Positions 15,876 to 22,271 of a stretch of 28,326 nucleotides of DNA are shown piece after piece. The stretch is from CAYVOV01 sp964453525. GTDB taxonomy: Bacteria > Chloroflexota > Dehalococcoidia > Dehalococcoidales > UBA2162. Each line of letters opens with the position of its first letter. Position 1 is the stretch's first letter. The position numbers were made by a program, and so were the translations under genes. The stretch spans positions 1 to 28,326 of the forward strand of contig CAYVOV010000030.1 of assembly GCA_964453525.1 (NCBI GenBank), read 5' to 3'. Below the pieces are notes generated by a model that was given only the letters and a program-made list of their open reading frames with translations, searched no databases and was not told the origin of the DNA.

Positions 15876-16139
15876 TCACTGATTAATTATACTTCTTAGG
15901 TCGTCAATGAACTTATCAAACATTTTCACTTTATCACTTTCCTCAACATCTGTTTCACTAAGAACACAGCTTCCATCAGTATCAATTTCAACTATGGCTC
16001 GGCCTTTTTTAGCTGGATTCTTTATCATTAACGTCCTGTCTTCATCAGGTGTTACGAAATATACTTTAATATGCCTTGTTGATTCGTCTGATGCAAGTTT
16101 TATTTTCCAATATCCTGTTTGAGCAATCCTTTCTCTCAA
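15876..16139 (-). CDS. Small beta-rich protein of unknown function, start uncertain
   Basis: The 87-aa frame from the TTG at 16139 encodes a mostly beta product (GYWKIKLASDESTRHIKVYF, then RTLMIKNPAKKGRAIVEI) with a helical end. It is not recognised. There is no ATG near the start and no clear ribosome site. The frame stays open upstream to a stop near 16187, overlapping the end of the previous gene, and that extension (GKIIAVLSSKVTLRERI) reads like protein. Translation could therefore begin at an ATA/ATT codon or come from a frameshift. It is the last gene of the EVE-nuclease operon. Confidence 0.4.
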   Translation of the reverse strand: MRERIAQTGYWKIKLASDESTRHIKVYFVTPDEDRTLMIKNPAKKGRAIVEIDTDGSCVLSETDVEESDKVKMFDKFIDDLRSIINQ

Positions 16140-16170
16140 AGTTACTTTACTCGATAGGACAGCAATAATC

Positions 16171-16398
16171 TTACCGTATTTTATTGGACTCTATCTTATT
16201 TCTTATCCAGTCCCAATCAGGATCTCCATGATTAAAGAATGACGTAATATTATCCTTTAGCCACTCATAATAGTCGTCTTCTGTATACTGGCAGAATGTT
16301 TCAACTAAAGCATTTTTCAGAATATTATCGGGGACTGTCAAACCTAGCTCATCTAATTCTTCATCCAGGAACTTCTCGATTACTGCTCGGTCAAGCAT
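16171..16398 (-). CDS. Small acidic helical protein of unknown function
   Basis: The 75-aa product starts at the ATG 16398, chosen because AAGGAG lies six bases upstream (an in-frame start 14 codons earlier has none). It is acidic and helical: DRAVIEKFLDEELDELGLTV, then a Tyr/Trp-rich part (YTEDDYYEWLKDNITSFF, then DPDWDWI). I do not recognise it. It begins 19 bases after the EVE-nuclease gene. An acidic partner beside a nuclease could be an inhibitor, immunity or DNA-mimic protein; this is only a suggestion. Confidence 0.45.
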   Translation of the reverse strand: MLDRAVIEKFLDEELDELGLTVPDNILKNALVETFCQYTEDDYYEWLKDNITSFFNHGDPDWDWIRNKIESNKIR

Positions 16399-16417
16399 CT
16401 CGAACTCCTTATGGTTT

Positions 16418-17395
16418 TTAACTAAATTCCACCTCAGCAAGAGTTATATCATTTTGCACAGTATCAACTCTGTACTTTAGCAATCGAACTACTTTCTCTT
16501 CGATAAGCTTCCTTTTTAGTACGTATTCCATTACTTTATCGTGAAAGTCATAACCTACTAATATGCTCTGAACCATTTCGTTATCACCACTGGCAAGCTT
16601 TCTGACAAGCCAATTCTCATATTTAATAATCTGGTTCAGGTTTTCCTCTAGGCAAATGTTTGTTTTTAATTCGATACACGTAAAGTTGTGAAGGATTTCA
16701 ACGCCATCAACTGATGTAACATGAGTGAGAAAAATATCCATTACTTTATTAAAAGAGGTTGGAACATAATTTAGAAAGTCTGCATATTCTCCAATAATCT
16801 CCTTCATTTTGCCAAGAGCAAAGTTTCTCATAAACCAAGCATTTAAATAACCTTCGTATCTAATACGACCTTTGCTATCTGTTACTAGACTCAGAGGTAA
16901 CTCTGTATCCTTTTTCTGATAAGGTTTTGGTATGCTTTCTATTGAACTGAATATTGGATTATTCCTTAATAAAAGACGTATTAGTTCTTTGCCTTCCTCA
17001 GTAGTTATTGGGTTATGATTTTTCAATCTCATGGCACCTAAATCGAATGTCCATATCTTGCCTTTGTCCTGTAAATCTAGAACATCACTGAGGTCAATTG
17101 GCCTAGGGAAATGTCGAATTGATGGTTCAAAGCAGACTCTATAAGGATACTTCTGTTTTTTATCATTCCAAACGTTACTTTCATCAAAGAAAGGAAAACT
17201 TGTAGCTTTCCATAATCCATATATCCCAATATTTCTTACATAAAAGAATATGAAATCCCCTGGTTTGATAGCTTCAAAACTAGCTATGACCTCGGCATTG
17301 ATCCTTTCAAGTGGCTGGGAAGCACCCCCATATAATCCAAACTCAAGACAATTTTTAAAGTTTTCTTGACTAACTAAGAATATATGGCTTCCCAC
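16418..17395 (-). CDS. EVE/DCD-like domain fused to a NucS-like nuclease, predicted modification-dependent restriction enzyme
   Basis: The 325-aa protein joins two domains. Residues 1-145 look like an EVE/DCD-type beta-barrel of the PUA-like superfamily, members of which read modified bases. Visible parts are HIFLVSQENF, KPGDFIFFYVRNIGIYGLW (44-62), an aromatic ATSFPFFDESNVW and YPYRVCFEP. Residues 180-300 have a NucS/DUF91-like PD-(D/E)xK core: EGYLNAWFMRN (E181), VMDIFLTH (D220), CIELKT (E242, K244) and QIIKYENWL (Q255, Y259). This architecture predicts cutting of DNA that carries modified bases. The GTG start has GGAAGG six to seven bases upstream and follows the previous gene by 13 bases. 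AT content is higher than in the flanking chromosomal genes, which suggests acquisition. Fold of both parts is inferred from motifs. Confidence 0.6.
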   Translation of the reverse strand: MGSHIFLVSQENFKNCLEFGLYGGASQPLERINAEVIASFEAIKPGDFIFFYVRNIGIYGLWKATSFPFFDESNVWNDKKQKYPYRVCFEPSIRHFPRPIDLSDVLDLQDKGKIWTFDLGAMRLKNHNPITTEEGKELIRLLLRNNPIFSSIESIPKPYQKKDTELPLSLVTDSKGRIRYEGYLNAWFMRNFALGKMKEIIGEYADFLNYVPTSFNKVMDIFLTHVTSVDGVEILHNFTCIELKTNICLEENLNQIIKYENWLVRKLASGDNEMVQSILVGYDFHDKVMEYVLKRKLIEEKVVRLLKYRVDTVQNDITLAEVEFS

Positions 17396-17408
17396 GATTA
17401 TCCTTCCT

Positions 17409-17642
17409 TTAGAATCCGTATATCACACCATTGTCCACATTATTATGAAAAAGAATATCGCCTTTATTGATTCTGATTACTATTGGACCATAAGTTTTTT
17501 CGGTAGCAAACAGCATTCGAGAAAAGCATTCTTCTTCTGTACTATTAGTACAAGCAAATAAGAAACCTCTTGTTAATATGCTTTCCTGGTTACTAACTAA
17601 TATTTCTTTATTATTATTTACCTGTGAAAAACTCATCAACAT
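17409..17642 (-). CDS. Truncated EVE/DCD-like domain protein, first gene of the operon
   Basis: The 77-aa product reads GFLFACTNSTEEECFSRMLF and then INKGDILFHNNVDNGVIYGF, where it stops. This resembles the first half of a DCD/EVE-like domain (usual pattern GxxFxc..T..E....LFg, then kGD.lFl.n ... .yG). Its end (GDILFHNN...VIYGF) lines up with GDFIFFYVRN-IGIYGLW in the next gene. The remainder of a full domain (about 50-70 residues) is missing. It has its own AAGGG site and a plausible promoter, so it is probably expressed. It may be a degraded paralogue, a stand-alone half-domain or a regulator. Confidence 0.5.
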   Translation of the reverse strand: MLMSFSQVNNNKEILVSNQESILTRGFLFACTNSTEEECFSRMLFATEKTYGPIVIRINKGDILFHNNVDNGVIYGF

Positions 17643-17663
17643 ATTTACCCTTCATTTTTGGCT

Positions 17664-17692
17664 ATTATAGCACCATATACAATTATTGAAAA
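17664..17692 (-). promoter_or_regulatory. Probable promoter of the EVE-nuclease operon
   Basis: On the minus strand a perfect TATAAT (17669-17664) lies 17 bases from TTTTCA (17692-17687, 4/6 match). Transcription would begin near 17657, about 15 bases before the first ATG at 17642 and close to its AAGGG ribosome site. Confidence 0.35.
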
Positions 17693-17765
17693 TTTTTTGC
17701 TATTTGAGTACCTATCACTTTTTTATACGATAGGAAGTTGACCAAAAAAGAAAGGAATTTACTAT

Positions 17766-17841
17766 TACCATCGCGGTACCTTAATAATTTCATATTCTTA
17801 ATCGTATAATTAAGGTATGTTCTCTAATTGTCCGCGTGGTA
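17766..17841. repeat. Nested imperfect palindrome in the AT-rich gap
   Basis: TACCTTAAT (17777-17785) and ATTAAGGTA (17809-17817) are perfect 9-bp inverted copies. Outside them TACCATCGCGG (17766-17776) mirrors CCGCGTGGTA (17832-17841) with one base deleted. The 296-base gap 17643-17938 has no gene; it also holds CCTATC/GATAGG (17711-17716, 17729-17734). This could be an operator, a small mobile-element relic or an insertion scar. Confidence 0.4.
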
Positions 17842-17938
17842 GATTTTAATAATATTATGTTCATATGCCAAGTATTATCTTATTCTAGCGCAATTAAATA
17901 GTAATTGAACTGTAAAGTGCTCTTTGTGAGTAATCGTT

Positions 17939-18201
17939 TCACACCCCCGCTTTTACATTTCTGGCTTCGTTGAGGATACGTACGGCGTGGGAGGTGTTGA
18001 AAGCGCCGCAGACGCAGAACTTTGCCATATAGCCGGCGGCTTTTTCCGGTTTAAGTCTTCCTTCCCTTACCCTGTCTATCATTTTCCTAGCAAAGTTGCT
18101 TGAGATAAGGCCGTGACCGCACATCGTGGTCAGGGCCAGCACGTGCTCATCGGGCAGACAGCAACGCAGTTGGCCCAGCTGATGCATTTCTCTTTATCCA
18201 T
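17939..18201 (-). pseudogene. Cys-rich small protein gene, apparently frameshifted
   Basis: Two overlapping frames appear to make one gene. From the ATG at 18201, behind a good GGAAGG site, the reading is MDKEKCISWANCVAVCP, much like a ferredoxin-type Cys motif, and then it runs into a stop near 18130. From 18187 the other frame encodes 82 aa, including PDEHVLALTTMCGHGLISSN and KFCVCGAFN, with no good ribosome site for its own ATG. Adding one C to the CCC run near 18153 would join AVCP to DEHVLALTT without a gap. It could be a real single-base deletion, a sequencing error or -1 recoding. If the 82-aa frame alone is real, it is an unrecognised Cys-containing protein. Confidence 0.45.
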
Positions 18202-18350
18202 GTACAATACCTTCCATCCTCACAGTATTACGACGCCAGTCCATACTACAGAAGAGAAAAAGTGAAGCGTTTCTTTGTCTTTTCTGTTTACATTCTAGTT
18301 GTATTTGGCAGGCGGAACTACGCGCAGGCAGGTGGGTGGGAACAGATATA

Positions 18351-18379
18351 TTGACAACACCGCTGCTGCGGGGTAAACT
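18351..18379 (+). promoter_or_regulatory. Probable promoter of the beta-glucosidase gene
   Basis: A perfect TTGACA (18351-18356) and TAAACT (18374-18379, 4/6) are separated by exactly 17 bases and lie 44 bases before the GH1 start codon. Confidence 0.45.
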
Positions 18380-18422
18380 CAGGTCCCGCCCTGCATAACG
18401 GACACCGGAAAGGAGAGTTGAT

Positions 18423-19781
18423 ATGAGTTTCCCGAAGGACTTTATATGGGGTGCTGCGGCTTCGAGCTACCAGATTGAAGGAGGCTCTTACGAGGACGGC
18501 AAGGGTATTTCCGTCTGGGATATGTTCTGCCGGCAGCCGGGCAAGATATGGGAAGGCCAGACCGGTGATATATCCAGCGACCATTACCACCGCTATCAGG
18601 AAGACGCCCGCCTGATGGGAGAAATCGGCATCAAGGCATACCGCCTGTCAATCTCCTGGCCGCGTGTTATCCCCGAAGGCACCGGTGCCGCCAGCCAGAA
18701 AGGGCTGGCGTTTTATGACCGGCTGATTGACGCCCTGCTGGAAAACGGCGTCCAGCCCTGGGTGACGCTGTTTCACTGGGACTACCCGTATCAGCTTTAT
18801 AAGCGGGGCGGCTGGCTCAATCCGGATAGCTCGGACTGGTTTGCCGAATACACGAAGGTAATCGTTGACAAGCTGTCGGACCGCGTCTCTCACTGGATAA
18901 CGCTGAATGAGCCGCAGGTATTTATCGATGCCGGACACCGCGAAGGCAGGCATGCCCCGGGGCTTGTCCTTGGTCACCCGGACCTTCTGACCGCTGCCCA
19001 TAACTCTCTCCTGGCACACGGTAAAGCTGTTCAGGTAATCCGGGCGGGAGCCGGGACAGGGGCCGTTGTCGGCGCGGCGCCGGTGGGCACAACTATGATT
19101 CCAGAGACGGACAGCGAGCAGGACGTAAGGGCGGCACGCGGTCAGATGTTCTCAATAGTGGAGAAGACTTTTATGAACAACACCTGGTTTGCCGACCCCG
19201 TGGTGCTGGGCAGGTATCCGGAGGACGGGTTGGAACTCTTCGGCAGCGACATGCCTGAATTTCCGGACGGAGATATGAAGACCATCTGCCAGCCGCTTGA
19301 CTTCTACGGGGCAAACATCTACCGCGGGCAGGTTACCCGCGCTACAGGCAACGGTAAAGCAGAAGTGGTGCCCGTTCCCGACGGGCATCCTATAACAACA
19401 ATGGACTGGCCGATAACGCCTGAAGCCCTCTACTGGGGTCCCCGTTTCCTCTACGAACGGTACAAGCTGCCGATAGTCATCACCGAGAACGGCATGGCTA
19501 ATATGGACTGGGTTCACCGGGATGGAAAGGTGCACGACCCGCAGCGTATTGACTACCTCAACCGGCACATCAGCGAGTTGAGGCGCGCCATAAATGACGG
19601 CGTGGCGGCAAAAGGCTATTTCGTCTGGACGATTATGGACAATTTTGAGTGGGCACACGGCTACAAGCAGCGCTTCGGACTTATTTACGTCGACTACGCC
19701 ACCGGCCAGCGCACCCTCAAGGACTCCGCCCACTGGTATAAGCAGGTTATTACCTCAAACGGGGAGAGTATTGGGGAGTAG
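18423..19781 (+). CDS. Beta-glucosidase, glycoside hydrolase family 1
   Basis: The 452-aa protein is a complete GH1 TIM-barrel enzyme that hydrolyses beta-linked glucosides (or galactosides) with retention of configuration. It opens with the family N-terminal signature FPKDFIWGAAASSYQIEGG. It has the acid/base glutamate in ITLNEPQ (E163) and the nucleophile in VITENGMAN (E355). The sugar-binding NxxEW-like end is MDNFEWAHGYKQRFGLIYVDY. There is no signal peptide, so it is cytoplasmic and acts on imported disaccharides. AAAGGAGAG is seven bases before the ATG. Its GC content is clearly higher than in the AT-rich operon just upstream. No sugar transporter or regulator is adjacent. Confidence 0.95.
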   Translation: MSFPKDFIWGAAASSYQIEGGSYEDGKGISVWDMFCRQPGKIWEGQTGDISSDHYHRYQEDARLMGEIGIKAYRLSISWPRVIPEGTGAASQKGLAFYDRLIDALLENGVQPWVTLFHWDYPYQLYKRGGWLNPDSSDWFAEYTKVIVDKLSDRVSHWITLNEPQVFIDAGHREGRHAPGLVLGHPDLLTAAHNSLLAHGKAVQVIRAGAGTGAVVGAAPVGTTMIPETDSEQDVRAARGQMFSIVEKTFMNNTWFADPVVLGRYPEDGLELFGSDMPEFPDGDMKTICQPLDFYGANIYRGQVTRATGNGKAEVVPVPDGHPITTMDWPITPEALYWGPRFLYERYKLPIVITENGMANMDWVHRDGKVHDPQRIDYLNRHISELRRAINDGVAAKGYFVWTIMDNFEWAHGYKQRFGLIYVDYATGQRTLKDSAHWYKQVITSNGESIGE

Positions 19782-19812
19782 CGGCAATATTGTGTAATCT
19801 ACATATAGTTTG

Positions 19813-20049
19813 TCAGGAATTAAAAGGGTTATATCCCGGTTTTTTGATTAATGTTTCTTCTTTTTCCAGTATTTCTGGTCGGTAAACCTTCTCAGGCCAG
19901 ACCTCGGGGTCGATTTCTTCAATAGAAACCGAGACGGATTTCTCTTCACATTCGGCGATTTTTGTAACACTTTCCGTAATTGCTACAGCCAGCCTATTTT
20001 TCTGTTCGGGCGTTCTTCCGGGATACATTTTTACTATTACATGAGGCAT
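19813..20049 (-). CDS. 4-oxalocrotonate tautomerase family protein, PptA-like
   Basis: The 78-aa protein starts MPHVIVKMYPGRTPEQK. After removal of Met, the N-terminal proline would be the catalytic base of the tautomerase superfamily. The length and the tail (WPEKVYRPEILEKEETLIKK then PGY) resemble E. coli PptA (YdcE), a dimeric tautomerase that converts enol and keto forms of small acids. An AAGGA site precedes the ATG. It lies 42 bases downstream of the cupin gene on the same strand and is probably co-transcribed. The natural substrate is unknown. Confidence 0.8.
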   Translation of the reverse strand: MPHVIVKMYPGRTPEQKNRLAVAITESVTKIAECEEKSVSVSIEEIDPEVWPEKVYRPEILEKEETLIKKPGYNPFNS

Positions 20050-20091
20050 AATTCATATCCTTTTTATAAAATTTTCATTTTCGTTCGGCTA

Positions 20092-20520
20092 CTACCTAGT
20101 GACTTCCGGTATAGGTCTGACTGATGTTCCTGGTGAGAAGGTAATATCTATAAACATAAAGGGCTTGTTGACTGTCTTTATATTCAGCGGGCAGTGCATC
20201 AGTCCCTTCGGGATAAATACGCTGGCGGGGGAAGTTATTACGTGCTTATCCTGGTTTTCTCCCAGGTATATCTCCACCTCACCATCCAACTCGCCGATGT
20301 TATTCGGGTCGCCGCCCCAGAACATGATTAGCTGGTCGAAGTCGTGGCTGTGAGTCTCGTCTACCATAAGCAGTGGCTCGGTAAGCAACGACCAGCCGAG
20401 GGAAAAGTTATAGCCATCCAAGTGCTTTTCACCGAATACACCAATCTGAGGCCGGGTAATCTGCCTGAAAATTGATGTCATCGTGTCGAGTTTCTTAACG
20501 TACCGCTCTGTATCCGTCAT
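20092..20520 (-). CDS. Cupin-fold protein
   Basis: The 142-aa protein is a small cupin barrel. The likely metal ligands are ETHSHDFDQ (H57, H59, Q63) and GLMHCPL (H109), the H-x-H ... Q/E ... H pattern of cupins. SPASVFIPKGLMHCPL is a typical second cupin motif. The start at 20520 is chosen because GGAGG lies five bases upstream; the open frame extends 71 codons further without a site. It precedes a tautomerase gene in one operon. It could be a small-molecule-binding or oxidative enzyme; the substrate is unknown. Confidence 0.65.
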   Translation of the reverse strand: MTDTERYVKKLDTMTSIFRQITRPQIGVFGEKHLDGYNFSLGWSLLTEPLLMVDETHSHDFDQLIMFWGGDPNNIGELDGEVEIYLGENQDKHVITSPASVFIPKGLMHCPLNIKTVNKPFMFIDITFSPGTSVRPIPEVTR

Positions 20521-20768
20521 CTGAACCTCCTGACTTAAATAAGTACTATAGTTATACCACGAAATGGCTCTGTTTGCATGTGGATAATCAGACGGATTTT
20601 TTAAGGCAGGCAATGAGCTAGCCTCAGCAGATAATAGAGTAGCGTTAAGGTCAGTGATGCTGGTAAAATAGATGAGAGAGACAGTAATGCCAGTATATCG
20701 GAATTTCTGAGCCGTCAATGGCTCAAGCTCCAAAGAATTTCAGTAGAATCCAGGGAGTGAATAGCGGG

Positions 20769-21272
20769 ATGGAAGAACGCTACGAATTTGAAAAAGTAAA
20801 CCTTCTTTCTGTCATTGCGGTGGGTGTACCGGGGAAACGGACATTTTTTCTGGCCATGGGGGAGAAAGAGGACTGGGTGCGACTATGGCTGGAAAAAGAA
20901 CTGCTTGAAGCTCTGCACCTGGCTATTGACCAGTTTCTTTTCACCCTTGCCAACGAATATCATGTTTCCCCGGATGAGGCAGAAGAGTCTTCTCTGTCTG
21001 ACGATTCTCCGTCAGGACTCCCTTCCATTGAGCTCGAGATAGACCAGATTGCCCTTGGATATGAACCGGAAAGAGCAATATTCGATTTTATAGTTCACGA
21101 ATTGGGGCCGGGAGAACAACAGCCGTCCGAAGTGCATTGCCAGACGACCCCAGCTCAGCTGAAAAAGCTTGGCAACCAGGCCAAGAGTGTTTGCGCTGCC
21201 GGCCGGCCCCGCTGCCTGCTTTGTGGAGGCCCCATCGATCCGACAGGGCATATCTGCCCAAAGCGTAATTAG
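20769..21272 (+). CDS. DUF3090 family protein with C-terminal zinc ribbon
   Basis: The 167-aa protein matches the DUF3090 pattern: N-terminal YEFEKVNLLSVIAVGVPGKR TFFL, a helical middle (WLEKELLEALHLAIDQFL), a conserved FDFIVHELGPGEQQPSEVH stretch, and a C-terminal zinc ribbon CLLCGGPIDPTGHICPKRN. In Actinobacteria this family is clustered with an SCO1664-type kinase-fold protein and a phosphoglycerate-mutase-like protein, with no proven function. The same kinase-fold partner is found here about 3.1 kb away on the other strand. The start at 20769 is preferred to an ATG at 20718, but its ribosome site is weak. Confidence 0.75.
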   Translation: MEERYEFEKVNLLSVIAVGVPGKRTFFLAMGEKEDWVRLWLEKELLEALHLAIDQFLFTLANEYHVSPDEAEESSLSDDSPSGLPSIELEIDQIALGYEPERAIFDFIVHELGPGEQQPSEVHCQTTPAQLKKLGNQAKSVCAAGRPRCLLCGGPIDPTGHICPKRN

Positions 21273-21338
21273 CTATCCATTGGTATACTGATTGAAGGCT
21301 CTCACCGGGGGTGTTCTGGTACCCTGTTTGACTATTCT

Positions 21339-22262
21339 CTACCCCTTATGACCTCGTGGCGGCAGTATGGTATTAAGCCAAGACAGAGGGGTATGAGAAA
21401 TCCGAATATCTCTCACCACTTTTCTGACGGTATCCGGTGCTCCCACCACGAGAGGAGATGACCATTTGCCAAGGCTATCCAGTACTTCTTTATCATCATC
21501 CTGCTTTGTCTGGAATTTTTCCAGAGGTAGCCAGTTCCTCACTCTCGACCTCCTGGTGAAAGCCAGACCGCCGGCTTCCTTTACCAGTAAGACCCCGGCG
21601 GCTACATCCCATAATTTCGGTCTACCAAACAGTGCATACTGGAAAACTCCGCAGGCGGCCAGGGCGAGTTCCAGAGCAATGCTACCCAGGTTCCTTGTTT
21701 CGTGCGGTTCTTTCCGGCTCTTGCCGGAAAGACGGAAATGCCTCCCAAATTGAGCCGGGATTTCCGAAAGCGGACGCCCTGATGGCTCCGTGGCTATCTC
21801 TATCCTTTCGCCATTGAGAAAAGCCCCCCTGCCGAGACAGGCATGATAAACGCCTTCAGCAGCACGGTGACTGACCGGCACATAGATACTTCCAGCTATG
21901 GGGCGCCCCTCGTACAGTACTCCGATTGATACGGCAAAGAGAGGCAGACCATTTATAAAATTGGAGGTTCCGTCCAGAGGGTCGAGTACCCAGACAAAAG
22001 GCGAAACCGATTGACCCAGCGCCCCGCTTTCTTCGCTTAAGATACCATGCCGGGGAAATTTCTCTCCGATAGCTTTCTTCAGGTATTCCTCAGAACGCTT
22101 ATCGGCGATAGTGACCGGGTCGCTCTTCTTTTTCCCCTTGAACTCCACCTCCAGAGGCTTGCAAAATTGCTCAAGTAGAATCTGCCCGGCCTGTTGAGCA
22201 ATATAAACGGCATGAGCTTCAATCTCTTCCAGGAGCGAGCCGTCTATATTCACAGCATTCAT
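21339..22262 (-). CDS. Inositol-monophosphatase family phosphatase
   Basis: The 307-aa protein belongs to the Mg-dependent, lithium-sensitive phosphatase family (inositol monophosphatase, fructose-1,6-bisphosphatase and CysQ types). Metal-binding motifs are visible: HGILSEES (E77, E78), LDPLDGTSNF (D94, D97) and KLWDVAAG (D219). Motif 1 is present as KKSDPVTIADKRSEEYL. It hydrolyses a phosphomonoester in the cytoplasm, but the exact substrate cannot be assigned from sequence. It starts 9 bases after the VWA gene on the same strand, so the two form an operon with the SCO1664-like gene further upstream. An insertion near residues 255-275 and the C-terminal extension make it somewhat longer than typical members. 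Confidence 0.85.
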   Translation of the reverse strand: MNAVNIDGSLLEEIEAHAVYIAQQAGQILLEQFCKPLEVEFKGKKKSDPVTIADKRSEEYLKKAIGEKFPRHGILSEESGALGQSVSPFVWVLDPLDGTSNFINGLPLFAVSIGVLYEGRPIAGSIYVPVSHRAAEGVYHACLGRGAFLNGERIEIATEPSGRPLSEIPAQFGRHFRLSGKSRKEPHETRNLGSIALELALAACGVFQYALFGRPKLWDVAAGVLLVKEAGGLAFTRRSRVRNWLPLEKFQTKQDDDKEVLDSLGKWSSPLVVGAPDTVRKVVRDIRISHTPLSWLNTILPPRGHKG

Positions 22263-22271
22263 GGCATGAAG

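Noticed and set aside
19152..19733. 193-codon open frame antisense to the GH1 gene
   Set aside because: It is a shadow of the GC-rich GH1 coding sequence. The GH1 frame has complete catalytic motifs, and the antisense translation has no family pattern.
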